A stretch of DNA of 64,000 nt from Botryosphaeria dothidea (Eukaryota; Ascomycota; Dothideomycetes; Botryosphaeriales; Botryosphaeriaceae): positions 2,976,001-3,040,000 of the forward strand of contig WWBZ02000001.1 in NCBI GenBank assembly GCA_011503125.2, written 5' to 3'. Position 1 is the stretch's first letter. Every line of letters starts with the position of its first letter. Position numbers and translations under genes: made by a program. The notes under the pieces are model-generated. The model saw only the letters and a program-made list of their open reading frames with translations. It did not search any database and was not told the DNA's origin. Positions 11,530 to 23,510 of the stretch are shown here, piece by piece.

Positions 11530-13983
11530 ATGGCGACTGTGAAGAGCTCGAAGCCCTGTACCTCAGCACTGGACGTTATCTTCACATGCGACATTTGCCA
11601 GGCCAGCATTTCAGACATCTACAGCAGCGCAGCCGTGACCGACTTCCAGGATGGCCGGGCTCGTACTTCAGACCGACGAGTTACCTGCTTATGGCTCACT
11701 GCATGCATGCACCTCACTTGCGGCAAACATCTGGAAGGTGGTGGTGAGTTTGAGGATTGAACTGGCTCTAATGCGCGCTGCAGCTAGCTAACTGTGCTGC
11801 TGCAACAGGCGCACCATTTCACCCCAAAGGAGAGCATCCTCGAGCTCCGTGTCCGTATTGCTCAAAAGAATCAAACGACGCACAGCCAAAGGCTTTGTAC
11901 GCTGTCCGAGGTCTTCAGCCGGGGAACTATGACCGGGAAATCCCAGAGCCGCTCTTTCAAGCGCCACCGGTGAAGCTCCACGACCAAGGTATCCGAATGG
12001 AAGCGCTGAAGGTCAGGGAACCAGAGTCTGCTCTTGGATCTCTCAACTCACTTCTGTAGTTCCAATACTTGTCGCTCATTCGCTACGGCACGTCCATGTT
12101 CTCAAAGAATCGATTACTGGAGCAAGCAGCACGCAAGGTTGCCACTACGGCAAAGCGGGTCGAAGCTGAGAATCGGACCTTGACAGAACAGAATAGAGAG
12201 CTGAAAGCGAAGTTGGCGTCGCTTGAGGAAGCTCAAGTGGAGGTTGCGAAGTGGAAAGAGAGAATGCCCAGGCTCACACACTACCTCAAGCAATGGCCAT
12301 TGGTCATAGGGTAAGTTTTCCCTCATTTCATCGCTCTCATTCGCGGAACTGACTCGACGTAGAGAGGTCAATGAGCTCAGAGGCCAGCTAAATCAACTCG
12401 GTTACGCAGTCCCTCAGAGAGATTACGCGGAGGCGCAGAGGAATCTGGAACAGTCGTCGATTCCGAATGCACCTGATCACTCTAACAGAAGACATCCTAG
12501 AACGGCAAGGGTCCCCACGGATAACACGCAGACTGAATATGCAACAGGTAGAGCTCGACACCCAACGTCAGATCACCACCCTTTGCCAGCTAACGAGATT
12601 GCTCTGCAAGCGCAGACTCATGTTTCCGAATCAAGCTCTGGCCGCAAGAGGAAACTCTCCGAATATTCTGGACCTAATGCCGATCCGGCACATGATGACC
12701 GGTTACATGGAGAACATCGGGTTACGGATTGCAGACACGTCACCAGCGAGACCCCAGCCCTACCTACGAGTGAAATACTAGATAATCTAGGCTCAGGTGC
12801 TATACACTCAGACCCAGCACAAGTGCCGCAAAAGCGGACATTCGGAAGGGGGGAGTGGCAACAGACCCGTGGTGCAAATGCTGATTTCCCGGCGCACGAG
12901 GCCCTGCAACATCGACTGCGCGCATATGATACTGTGCCGTATCTCATGACTGGCGCGGGAGCTCAATCAGTAGAACGAGCACAGCAGAATATGGCACCGC
13001 ACCAATTCAACTCTCAAGAAGGATGGGACTGTCCAGACTCAATCCAACGGCAGAGATATTATTACAAAGACGAGAATATGTATCAAACTTACGACAAGAC
13101 ACCATCTAACCAAAAGCTGCCGAAGATCCACCAACCAGAAATCCGCATGACTCTTGAAGGGCAATCACAGTCCAGAGTGAGCCGACAGCCAGCGGTCTGG
13201 TCAGATGATGACAGAGGCAATACGTTAAGGCATATCAGCCAGTCTCTAGATCGTCAACAATTAGCTGGACCTCAGAAATTCACTCAGAATCCTATCACGC
13301 CTTTGCCAAAGAGGTCACAGCAATTCCAGAACTCAAATATCCGGAATCAACACACAAGTCCTTTTTTCATGAGAGTTCAGGGTGGTGGTGTTCAATCCGG
13401 TCTCAGCCCTGGTGTAGCCGGGCTCTCAGCGAATGCTCGCATAGGAACTGTTTCCAAGAGAGCCCAAGCCCCGGTGGAAATCACCCAACAAGACTGGAGT
13501 CAACCGCGAAGTCTGAACAGTCTCTCATTCATCAACGTACCCCATGACCGAAGGCGGAACGGGCCACTATTTCAAAGGAATAATGCAAGTGCGCATCGTA
13601 ACACTAATGTCAAGGGCCCATTCGTCCCACAGACTCCGATGCGCTATAACCAGAGCTTTACTAAACGACCAGATCAATCTCGACTCTCATCATCATACTT
13701 CAATTCGATGCCGCCTCCACAAAACGCACCAGCCATGCCTCGGCCTTATCAGACGCCACGAATGCCACCAATATCTCAGTTTGCTCTGCGGCCTTCGTCT
13801 GACAGGACATTCACCAGGGACGATGCACTGAATTTGGTCAACGCCTCGCGCGGCTACGGGGCTGCTTCGTTTTACCAGAACCAGGCTGGTAGTATGGATA
13901 TTGGCTCACTGCCGAATCCAGGCTCAATGGATGGAAGAGATCTCTTTTCTTCTGCGGGCGGTAGGCGTAGTGTCAGGAGGTGA
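11530..13983 (+). CDS. RING-type zinc finger / coiled-coil protein
   Basis: Exons 11530-11743, 11809-12011, 12060-12310 and 12363-13983 give 762 residues. Eight candidate zinc ligands fit RING spacing: C20, C23, C59, H61, C64, H67, C86 and C89, the last pair supplied by exon 2. A coiled coil follows (about residues 150-225: RVEAENRTLTEQNRELKAK and EVNELRGQLNQLGYA). The remaining roughly 530 residues are Gln/Asn/Ser/Arg-rich and disordered. RING plus coiled coil plus disordered tail is the architecture of meiotic SUMO/ubiquitin ligases (Zip3/HEI10/RNF212). However, the spacing between the first and second ligand pairs is long, so I offer that only as a possibility. A general E3 ligase role is the safer inference. 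Intron 2 has a GTCAGG donor and is only 48 nt. Confidence 0.8.
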
Positions 13984-14816
13984 AGCACGTACTTATAGCT
14001 GAAGTCACTCCACTGCCATGTTTCTTTAATGGTAGCGCGAAGTTTGCTACAGAAAGCGCATGGCAGATACTACATCTACGGAATGCTTGCTAACAATAAT
14101 ACTGTGGTGGTCTATCCCGGAGCTGAAAAATTGTATGGAAACTCAGCCCTCGCCAACTGTGTCCAATTGGCCAGCCTGCCATCGCCGCGAGCCGTACTGA
14201 GACGCATCCAATGAGAACCACCTCCCACGTGTCGACCCCCACAGCTGACCACCACATCTTGATTGTCCGATGAGGCTGACTGCCAAGCCGCGGAAGCTTA
14301 CCTGGCGACCTGAATCCCGGCTGCGATCGTAGATGATCTGCGAGTGCCATGCATGATATATATTGGATATGCACGCGAACCTGAATTCACGCGCCTCGGT
14401 TACCGATTTGCTACGCCACAGGATGTGTTCATGATCTTCGTTACGGACTTTTTTTACTTTTACAGTTACTGGAAGCGAGAACGCTGTGATCGAACGAACG
14501 CTGTGTGATACCCTTCGCGCCGAGGTTTCCATCTATTGGATATCCATAAAATGCAGGATTCATCGACCTTCGTTACTCGGATGCTTGGCATGGCTTGTCG
14601 GGCTTTCTGCCGTAGACGACGTAACTGAACTCGACTGTCAGGTACGATTTCGAAGAGGGGGATAAGAAATGAACATACAAAGAAACGTAACTGTGGAACT
14701 TGTTTGCCATTAGTTCTTTTCGCATGCGCATCAGCATCACCTCCATCTCGGCGCGCGATCTTCCGAACTCTTTTGTAAACCCTGCAAATTGTTCAGCAAC
14801 GACTTTACGGTGACAG
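13984..14816. other. Intergenic region between convergent genes
   Basis: About 830 bp between the RING gene and the minus-strand methyltransferase. It is AT-richer than its surroundings. I saw no RNA gene, repeat or credible reading frame. Confidence 0.5.
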
Positions 14817-16127
14817 TTAATGGATCAAACCTCTAAGCAAAAACGCCTCTCCGCCTTCGAGCAGGTTTAGTCTTTCGAGGGCGCCGATCTTCTTTAATCG
14901 TTTGTCTTTCGGCCATTCGGACGTGGGTACTTTGAAGATGATCTCCTCTACATCCTCGAAGCCTTGCTCAAGCATGTAGCGCTTGTAGCGGCGGGGAACG
15001 TCGGCGTCGGCGCCGATGGCCTCGCCGATGTCCATGAAGGTCTGACACAGCTCGACGTAGCCCGAGTCCTTGTCCAGGGTGTCGTCGTCGCTCTGCGGCA
15101 CGGGCCACACGCACGAGAGTTCGAGCCATCCTCCAGGCTTGAGATGACTGCAAAGGTAAATACGGTGTTTAACTGGGAGGATTGCTGGGTTTGACGGTTG
15201 GGGAGACCTTACTCGTAGGCTTGGCCGATCAGGCGCGGCCAGTTGCGGATGGAGAGGTAGCAGTCGCGCGTGTGGATGAAGTCGAAGCTTCCCTTTTTGT
15301 ATTGCCAGTCTAGCTCGCAGTCGTCGACTTCGAAGTAACAGTTTGGCGGCATCCTGTCGGGCGTCAGTGGGGAGTTCTCACGTGTGCGGGGTGAGTGCAT
15401 ACCAGTTGGGTTGCACAGGTGCGATGTCGGTGCCAATCACCTGGTTTTGCGGTCAATGAATGGTTGAGGCCATTTTACTTGCATGTGAAGTTCTCACCTC
15501 GGCCGAGGGAAACTTTTCGGCCATATCGATGGCCCAGATGCCCGTTCCTGCAGGTCGATGTTAGTGAGGTTACCATGCAGTGAAATTTAACTTTTCGAGG
15601 AGATTGCACCTGTTCCGATATCAAGAATTTTCTGCGGGTCATCATGAAGCGGGGAAAGGTAAAGCTTGTCACCCTGGAGAAGAGTGTACTTGTGATGCTG
15701 CATGTCCATTCGATCGAGCTCATATTCGTCTACAGGGAGCATGTACTCTGCGATAGCGTTAACGGGAATTAGCGGAGGCGACAAGAAACGCGTTGCTGTG
15801 CCACCCACCCTGTGAGCCGTAAGCTGCATAGATGCGTCCATTCTCCTCGCGTCCTTTTTTGATCTCAGAGGCGATGGAAGTCAAGACGCTGGAGGCGCTG
15901 TGGCGTAATGGCCCATGTCAGTGAGCGTGCAGGTGAGCTGGCAGGATGGGCGGCACCTGGATTCGGCGTAGGCCTCGTCGGAGAATTCGGTGGCTGACTG
16001 GACGGAATGAGCACTGCAGAATGTAGGAGAATCGGCGGCCAAGTTATGTTTGACGTACATCAGGCTCGATGATCTCTTGCGTGGGGCTGATGGGCCCGCT
16101 CTGGGCTTGCTCAAGGGCTTCCGCCAT
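14817..16127 (-). CDS. SAM-dependent methyltransferase (LaeA/TAM-like)
   Basis: Eight exons (16059-16127, 15957-15997, 15809-15897, 15610-15747, 15498-15547, 15403-15440, 15213-15353, 14817-15147) give 298 residues. The class I fold is clear: KILDIGTGTGIWAIDMAEK (motif I, SAM glycine loop), VIGTDIAPVQPNW (motif II acidic residue), CYFEVDDCELDW, FDFIHTRDC and AYDHLKPGGWLEL. The preceding block (REENGRIYAAYGSQEYMLP, then DRMDMQHHKY) is typical of the large fungal family that includes LaeA and many secondary-metabolism methyltransferases. Exon 1 joins exon 2 at a CCAG acceptor after residue 23; an earlier CAG would break the frame. The substrate is unknown. It is divergent from an O-methyltransferase, so co-regulation is plausible. 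Confidence 0.88.
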
Positions 16128-16658
16128 GGCAAGTCTGGTGTTGAAGTCTGACTAGGGCTTGCATTGTAGCGAGGGAGAGGCGTCTTATAGCTCAGAGGGA
16201 CAAGCCACCGTCTCAGGGATTGTACAGAGAAGGGTGGCATGGCGGATAAAGGCGGGTTGCATATTATGTGATCAGCAGATGGCAGGGATGCATGCTGTGG
16301 CGAAGGCGGGTCGCTGCGCAGACGCGGGGCACCCGCAGCCAGCCAACGGCGATCACGCCGGTAAGCCTACCTCAATTGCGCATCTCCGACCACCCGCCAG
16401 GCCGTTATCCACTCGCAACGGCGTGGCATGAGCTTCAGGGGCCTCGCAATGCCTGCACTTGCCCACCGGGCCCGCTCATGCCACCCACGCGACCAGATTC
16501 GCGACTGCCGCTTGTGCAGGCCTGCAATGGCAGGCATGGCCCTGCACTGCGCCCTTTCCTTCCCCATATCCAACCCGCTCTTTTGAAGAGCCAGTCCCCC
16601 TCCCCCGCGCCCCAGCATTGTTCCGCCGTGTCACTGCCAACTTGACTCGCCATCCACA
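16128..16658. promoter_or_regulatory. Shared 531-bp promoter of two methyltransferase genes
   Basis: The interval between the two divergent start codons contains no reading frame of its own that I can support. It is GC-rich with C/T-rich stretches just upstream of the plus-strand start (CCCCCTCCCCCGC near 16600). I could not identify a specific binding site with confidence. The function is inferred only from geometry. Confidence 0.5.
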
Positions 16659-18229
16659 ATGTCGGATTCCCTCAAAGCCCTATCCACCGACCTGCAACAG
16701 GCCATTGACCGCTATACCGACACGTCCGGTCCTGACGGCTTCGCCCAGCGCAAGAAGATCATCGCTCTCGCCCAGGAGATCATCAACGATGTCAAGGATC
16801 CGCATGAGAAACCTTTCGACTACTGCGTCTCCGTAAGCCAGTTCCCTCCACCACCGCACCCCTCCCGCCGGGCCGTTCCCGTTACAGAGCCATGACAAGT
16901 TCAGCTAATGGTCTGTGCAGATGGCTGAGATGGGCGCTCTGCGCGTTCTGATGGATTGGGGCGCTCTCGAGCATATCCCGTCCGACGGAAGCATCTCCTA
17001 CCAGGATCTGGCCGCGAAGGTTGGTGCCGAAGAACCTCTGCTACGTAAGCCTGACCACACCCACCCATACACTCGGTTCCTCTGCTAACATCCATGACAG
17101 GTCGCTTTGCCTGTATGCTTGTCTCGACTGGGATCTTGAAGCAGATTGGCGAGGATCGTGTGGCGCACACCAAGTTCTCCCCTGTCTACGCCCATAGCGT
17201 TCCCCAGGGCATCTTCTTCAAGATCATGTGCGTGCTTCCGCCGCAGGTTACAAATCCGGTGCTAATTGCTTCTTCACTTCTACAGGTTTGATGAGGGCAT
17301 GGTTCCCTACTCCAAGTTTCCCGAATACTTCCGCACTTATGGACGCAAAGAGCCCTTGGAACCCACCCACCAGCCGCATGGATTCGGCTGGGGAGTACCT
17401 GAGAAAAACTTTTGGGATGCCGTCCACGGTCAGCGTTTCATTGACTTCAATGTCAGCATGCAGACACTCGATCAAATGCTGCCAGTTATCGGCATCTACC
17501 CTTTCGAGTGGATCGCCCAGAACGCCCACCATGTTGCCCTGGATGCGCCGCTCATTGTCGATGTTGGTGGCGGCAAAGGTCAAGCTCTCGCTCAGATCAT
17601 ACGCCAAATCCCTGAGATTCCTGCTGAGCGCCTCGTTTTGCAAGACAGAGAGGTCACTATCGAGGACGCTGAGGCAAGCAGGCCGCCCGAGCTGAAGGAT
17701 GCCAAGTTCATGGCTCATGACTTCTTCAAGCCGCAGCCTGTCAAAGGTCCGTATCCATCTTTCTTATGCTTCGTTATAGTAAAAAGCCAGCCCGCTCCGC
17801 CACAAGTAATAAAGTTCAATCGTATTCTCTCCGCTCTCATTATTTTTTGTGCACGGCCGACTTTGTTCCGGTTTCATAAACACACGTGGCTAATAAGCAA
17901 CAGGGGCTCTGGTATACTTCTTGCGCCGCATCATGCATGATTGGTCTGACAAGTACAATGCTCAAATTCTGGCTCACTGCAGGGACGTCATGACGCCACA
18001 CTCGCGCATTCTCATCATGGACCAAGTCATGCCCAATCCTCCCACGACCTTACCCTGTCAGACGGACATCTGTATGATGAACTTAGGTGCGAAGGAACGC
18101 ACTCTCAAGGATTGGCACATGCTGGTCGACCTTGCGGGACTTGATATTGTCAAGGTCTGGCAGATTCCCTCATCCGAGGTCTCGGTTATCGAGTGCAAAA
18201 AGAGATCTCCTCTGTCCTCCGCACTCTGA
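16659..18229 (+). CDS. Class I O-methyltransferase (COMT type)
   Basis: Exons 16659-16832, 16921-17044, 17101-17227, 17286-17746 and 17904-18229 give 403 residues. The layout is that of plant-COMT-like fungal O-methyltransferases. A helical dimerisation and winged-helix N-terminal half (MAEMGALRVLMDWGALEHIP) is followed by LIVDVGGGKGQALAQ (SAM-binding motif I), LVLQDREVTIEDA and FKPQPVKGALVYFLRRIMHDWSD. His307 in RRIMHDWSD is the expected catalytic base. The end (LKDWHMLVDLAGLDIVKVW, SSEVSVIEC) is also typical. The fourth intron is long for this window (157 nt). Substrates in this family are usually phenolic or polyketide hydroxyls; the actual one is unknown. Confidence 0.92.
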
Positions 18230-18574
18230 CCTATTTGATGGACCCCGAAAGGCTCCCATACAGCACCGAAGAACAACCCCTCGGCGGTTGCAGACATTCC
18301 TGAATGAATATAGGAGCATTCTTCGGAAATCTTCCGAGAGTTCAGCGTTGCGTTTCTTTTTCTTCAACATAGAAGAGCAGAGGCTGGAGTTCATTCTCCG
18401 CAGAGTAATTTCTTACGGCCACAGATTATCTCTTTGCACAAAATAAACCGCGGCGGCTATATTGAAATCACAACACTTGCTTCATTATGGAGATCGCATT
18501 TGAGTTTAATTAGCTGAAAGATTGATAGAACACTTCTGCGGCAACTCTGTATCTACAAGTCATTGATAGTGAAA
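18230..18574. other. Intergenic region between convergent genes
   Basis: 345 bp between two stop codons. AT-rich towards 18440-18560, as expected for 3' UTRs. Nothing else seen. Confidence 0.5.
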
Positions 18575-20564
18575 TCAATAGTATTCCGAAACCCATTGCG
18601 CGATCTGTGCAATCTCCGCATCGATGACCTTCTGCACTCCGGCATTCACAACGCCATTCTGGGCCAGCAGATCCGAGCAGTGGATGCCGGAAGGAATGAC
18701 GTACACAGGCGTCTCCGCCGTAGATTCGAGGGGACCGCCGGGGCGGAATTCGGAAGACACGGTGGCATCCTTCCACGGATCGAACTCGCCGTTCGTCCAG
18801 ACGAGCCGGGTCGTGTTGGTGAACCACCCGCCCGTGTACGCGTTGACGTCGTCCACCGTCTTCCCCTTGGCATGCCCGTAGGTGAAGTCGCCCTCGGGCG
18901 GGAAGAACAGCGCGCACTGCCGCTCCCAGTACTCGGCCGTCACGAGGCGCGAGACGATGGACGGGCGGTCCGACGGCGCGCCGTCCTGCCAGAAGTCGAA
19001 GGGCTCGTTGCATAGGAACCAGTTCCACTGCCGGTTGATGGCGTTGTCGACGGAGATGTCGGTGTAGATGGGCGAGGTGGCGTTGTACGTGTCGAAGCAG
19101 GCCAGGTCAGAGGGGTCGCTCCAGTAGCCGTAGCCGGAGCAGTAGTCGGGCAAGAGGATCTCGCGCGTCCAGCGGGCGTAGCCGTCGAGGGCCTTTTGGA
19201 GGCCGACGCCGGATGGGGAGGGAGAAGTGGTGGTGGTGGTGGTGGCGTTGGCGGTCGTCCCGGCAGCGTTCTCGACGTAGTCGCAGAATTGGTAGAAGCT
19301 GGAGTAGCCGGTGTAGAATTGGTTGCTTTGCCAGAGCCAGGGGCCGTTTTCGAGGGCGCTGTGGTTGGGGGGGAGGTTGAAGTTAGTGATTTTTTTTCTT
19401 CACTCTTTATATTTCCCCACTCTCTTTTCTTTTTCCTCTTCCCTCGCTGACATGGCACTGGGGAGAAACATTGGGATTTGACATACCTCGCGAAATCGGC
19501 GTCGTGCTCGATATCACCGAGTCCGAACTTCTCCTTCAGCGCCTGCTTCTCGGCGGCCGTGCCGTTGAGCAGGACGCCGTCGACGTAGTCGATCACGAGG
19601 GAGACGTCAGCGCTGCAGTTCTGCGGCATGCCCTCCTGGATGGGGGCGAAGTACTGCCACTGTTTCCTTCTTTGTCAGAAGAGTTCGATACGAGGAGATC
19701 CTGCACGGCTTGGGACTCACGAAATCGCTGACTGCCTCGACCACGGCGCTTGACGCGTGATACGCCCAGAACGTGCCGGGGTCGACGGCTTCGACCCAGC
19801 CGGATAGCGCACCGCTGTACGAACCACCGGAGAAAACCCAGGGCTGAATGAAGGCGTTGGTCAGTAGAAGTTTACGGCAGTGATTCGGGGAGGCAATGGA
19901 TTCGGAGACGCACGGCTCTGGTGGCTTGGCTGCTGCCGTTGGTGTCGAAGGGGAAGACGACGTTCTTGGCAAAGTAGGTCGTGTCGGCGATGGACTGGGC
20001 GAGGGTGAGGTATTGCAGATTCTCGACAGTGAGCTCGTCGAAGGGGGAGGATTCGCCCCAGTAGCGGTCTGGGGGGGCAAAGGTCAGTACGAAGTCCCGA
20101 AAGTTGTTTATTTGGGGCTTCACTGACGCTCGAGCATGACGACAGCGCCTTGGATGGCTTGGCCGAAGAGGCCGGTGATGGTGCGGTTGGTCAGGTAACC
20201 CTCGTAACCGTCGGCGGCGCCTTCACCGGGAGTGAAGAATACGACCTTACTGAGAATCAGCGTTTGGGCCTATGAGAGGTTTCACGAGGGATGGAGGGAG
20301 GGAGGGATCTACCGGTGATCCTGGCCCTGCCCAGTACTCATCGCTCCACCAATATCTCTGCGAGAAGGTGCCGACGGAGGGGTTGGTGTGGTCGATGAGC
20401 TGTTCAAAAGTGGCGCTCCCAGTACTCCGGGCTTGAAGCACAGCGAGAACGTCATCATCCGGGGGTGGAGGAGGGCGGAAGAGCGAGCGGTCTTTGGAAA
20501 GGACATTGGCCGAGACGACGCCTACAAGAGACCCGACGACGACTGCTGCAGCGGACCACTTCAT
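18575..20564 (-). CDS. Secreted serine carboxypeptidase, family S28
   Basis: Exons 20313-20564, 20128-20245, 19914-20068, 19721-19843, 19487-19659 and 18575-19358 give 534 residues. S28 enzymes cleave after proline (prolyl carboxypeptidase/endopeptidase type). A signal peptide is evident (MKWSAAAVVVGSLVGVVSA). The triad is visible: Ser183 in SGGSYSG, Asp467 in NGEFDPWK and His500 in SGIHCSDL. HRYWGESSPF and NQFYTGYSSFYQFCD are family hallmarks. Several N-x-S/T sites and a Thr run (encoded by GGT repeats on the plus strand near 19230) fit a secreted glycoprotein. The first intron ends in a less common AAG acceptor, required by frame. It probably acts outside the cell in acid proteolysis. Confidence 0.93.
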
Positions 20565-20644
20565 CGTGTTGGCGGCGAACTACCTATTGGCAAAGACAAC
20601 AGCACCGAACCTGCAAAGAAAAAGCAGTAAATGATTGCCATAGC

Positions 20645-20652
20645 CTTTTATA
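20645..20652 (-). promoter_or_regulatory. TATA box of S28 peptidase gene
   Basis: TATAAAAG reads on the minus strand about 80 bp upstream of the start codon at 20564, a normal position for a TATA element of a strongly regulated secreted-enzyme gene. Confidence 0.6.
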
Positions 20653-20922
20653 TGCCCTCGCACGACGCTGTCTCTCGCTAAAAGCAATACTTCGGAGAAT
20701 TGCCTAGGGCAGATTGCGTGCGTAGTGCCGCGTTATCAGCATCTCTCCCCAGTCGCGTGGTCAACACGCGAGCGAACGGTCTTCTGCCACCTTCCGCATC
20801 GGTCAATCGCGCCCCACCACCTGCCCGCCGTGCGTCAAAGCGATATGCGAAGTATGCGAAGCTTTCGCCAATTATTGCTTGTTATTCATTAATCACTATC
20901 TGTATTCTCGTATCTGGTCTTA

Positions 20923-22401
20923 TTATATTATGTCCGCGCAGGACTTGGGGTACTGGACCGCCCGTTTGATGGCCGCCTTGAGCTTGTCTCCATCGATGGA
21001 GACGGGGAAGTTGACGAGCTGCAGATTGGTCGCTGGCGCGAGTGCCTTCTGGTAGCCGTGGATGTTGCCGTAGCGCGAGCTGGAGTAGGACGTGTCGACG
21101 TCGAGGTAGACTGGTAGATCCGTCAGTGAGTTCTTCTCATTCCGTCCCTTTCTTTCAACTTGATCCGTCGGAAAGAGCTTGGGGCGAAGTTTTTGGGCGT
21201 GGACGTACATTGCGTGCTATTGGTCACGATGGACGGGTCCAGCATGATAGCTGCAGCCGTCTCGTCCCAAAAGGGAAACTGGGTACCGTAGTAATCGTGG
21301 ACGAGCCGCGAATACGGGTTCTCGACTTCGTAAATTTCATCAAGGAAGTCCTGAGTCGACATGACCTGGTTGGCCACATTCGAGGCGATGGCTGAGAGGA
21401 GGGTGGGTCAGCGTGCATGCATGGCGGGCGAAGGATCCAGCCACAAAGGCTTGGTTCCTGCATCTAATTTTTGAGTGCTTACTGATGTTCGGGAAGCCCG
21501 CCGTTAGGGCGATCTTGGCTCCTTCCGGGTCGATCTGGAGGTTGATCTGATCACGTCGTCAGCATTCGACCTCGACCATGATCCAGGTTCCACTCACATC
21601 TCCGCTGATGTCCGCCTGCAACACGCTGCCCGTCGTCTGCAGCAAGTTGACATCCACATAACCGCCCATGATCACCAACTCCTTGGCCAGGCTCGCGAAA
21701 TCGGAATCCATCCGCACCGCCAACGCGACGTTGGTCAACGCACCGCCGGCGTAGATGCTGACCTCACCCGGGTACTTGCGCACCTGTTGAATCAGGAAAT
21801 TCGCCGCGTTCGTGTCCTCGGCAAAGGTGGTGTTGGGGAAGCCTTCGGTGAAAGCCGCGCGGGAGATGCGCTTGGGGTCTCCTGACGTAGGATCAGAACC
21901 CAGGGCTTCGGCAGTCAGGTTCTCCGGAGCGAAGGCGCCCTCCCTGTGGTCAACTTTTAGCACTGGCGCAAAACGGCTGAAACATGATTCAAAAAAAGAG
22001 ACACAAAGAAGGAAGGAAGAAAAAAAAGAGGGACATGCAACATACCAGGGGAGCATGCCGTGAATGGCTTTCCATGCTGTATACCGCTCAGGAGTATTTA
22101 TTAGGGGCCAGTCCGCGCCCTTGTAGACGGGGATGCAAGAGAGGTTGCCGACTTCAAGCGTGGCGAGGGCGTGGAGACCGGTTTGGACGGCCCAAGTGTT
22201 GGATGTGTCGGATAAAATACCGAGGACTTCCCAGCCGGCATCCAGGGCTTGGAGGAAGGGAATGAATCCAGCAGGACTCCAGTCATTGTCGAGAATGACC
22301 TTCGGACGGTAGGCTGAAGTGGTGTTTGCCTGTCTCCGGGACACTGTCGGGAAGCTAGCGGCGAGGGGGAGGGCCGACAGAAACGCTGCGGAGAGCTTCA
22401 T
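20923..22401 (-). CDS. Secreted nucleoside hydrolase (IUNH family)
   Basis: Exons 22046-22401, 21598-21943, 21483-21546, 21209-21391 and 20923-21110 give 378 residues. The enzyme should cleave the N-glycosidic bond of ribonucleosides outside the cell, for purine or pyrimidine salvage. The signal peptide is MKLSAAFLSALPLAASFP. The N-terminal metal site reads VILDNDWSPAG rather than the canonical DTDPGxDD, keeping two of the four acidic residues. VSIYAGGALTNVALA, ELVIMGGY and the INLQIDPEGAKIAL stretch (NxxxDPEAA-like) are family hallmarks. WDETAAAIMLDPS carries the late conserved Asp region. The ATG at 22401 is preferred over an upstream in-frame one because it places the signal peptide at the N-terminus. 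Confidence 0.9.
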
Positions 22402-23510
22402 ACTTAACACTTGAACGCTGCAAGATTGGGAAAGCAGTGATCGCGGCAGAACTCTTCTTAGAAAGCAAAAAGTCACGGACGAGCCTTAAGTACCGGACCT
22501 CCAACTCCAGGAGCGCGCGGCATTTTGTTCGTCATGCTTGGCCCGCATTTGATCATGACCTCCGGCACTTGCCAATTGACTGATGGCCGGAATGAGTTCG
22601 GGATGATCCGCACAGAAAGCACTCCGGAGAGCTTGGAAATGCAGGTGCACCGGACCAAGACCGGCGGGTGCCGAACCGGGGATCTTCAGGTCCAGCTGCG
22701 TGAGTGGTCGAGGCGACGGCGGTTGACGAATGCTTTTGTCGTTATGGCCGATAACGAAATCCACGCCATCTCCGATCGTCTTCACCGCATCCCGGAGCGA
22801 CGCTAAAAGTTTTCTTGTCTTCGGTCGGCATTTCTGCTTGCCGATCATCCTTGCTCCATGACGCACTTTGCGTACGTTCTTTATCTACTCACGGGCCGTC
22901 CACTGACTAATGGGTGCTGATCTGATAGCGCTTTTGCGATTGGCAGATCTACGAGATCGTTTTGCCCACCAGTACGATCTTCGGCGCCCACCGAACTTTC
23001 ATGGACCCAGGTACACAAATTCCATTTCTCCAGAGGTCCGCTGACGGGCAGCATCAATGATTTTTTGACTGCATAGAGAGTTGAATATTCGTCCGGAGCC
23101 AAGGTTGTTAGATTTCCAGCGCCTGTTCTATCCGGATGAACACTTCGACCTGCCACAAAATCTAAACCTTCGTCCGACTTATCTTTAGAAATTCGATTCG
23201 GACCTTCCCGGCCCACGCGGTACCCTCCTGTATGCACGCATCCCTATCCGCACTATTGGGGGCCTGCAGAATCTCTGCGGGGTTTGCATGGAGCTATTCA
23301 GGCGAGCCACTGCCCCGGTGACCTGCCGCAGGGTCGGCCCGGCCTCCGCGCGTGCTGTCCACGACGTCGGGGCGCTTTATGTTTCTTTCCCCCCCGGAAA
23401 TCGTTGCCACATTTAAGGTTGGCTTATACATATTCGCGCGTCATCTGGACTTCTCGGACAGGGAACATGCAACACCCTATTACTCGAAGACAAGACGATT
23501 TCAACCATAT
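22402..23510. other. Intergenic region with a palindromic repeat
   Basis: About 1.1 kb between two minus-strand genes. Short frames at 22486-22866 and 22881-23237 show no recognisable protein. The only structure I see is an imperfect palindrome at 23076-23150, listed separately. Confidence 0.5.
23076..23150. repeat. Imperfect palindrome, TTCRTCCGGA family (copy 1)
   Basis: The left arm begins AGTTGAATATTCGTCCGGA (from 23079). The reverse complement of 23129-23150 reads GGTCGAAGTGTTCATCCGGA followed by TA, so the two arms pair imperfectly around a spacer of about 31 bp. The same arm core occurs in palindromes near 61.4 and 63.0 kb. Confidence 0.6.

Noticed and set aside
12310..12430. Apparent frameshift in the RING gene at a GA-rich stretch
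   Set aside because: With the intron placed at 12311-12362 the frame is continuous and total length divides by three.
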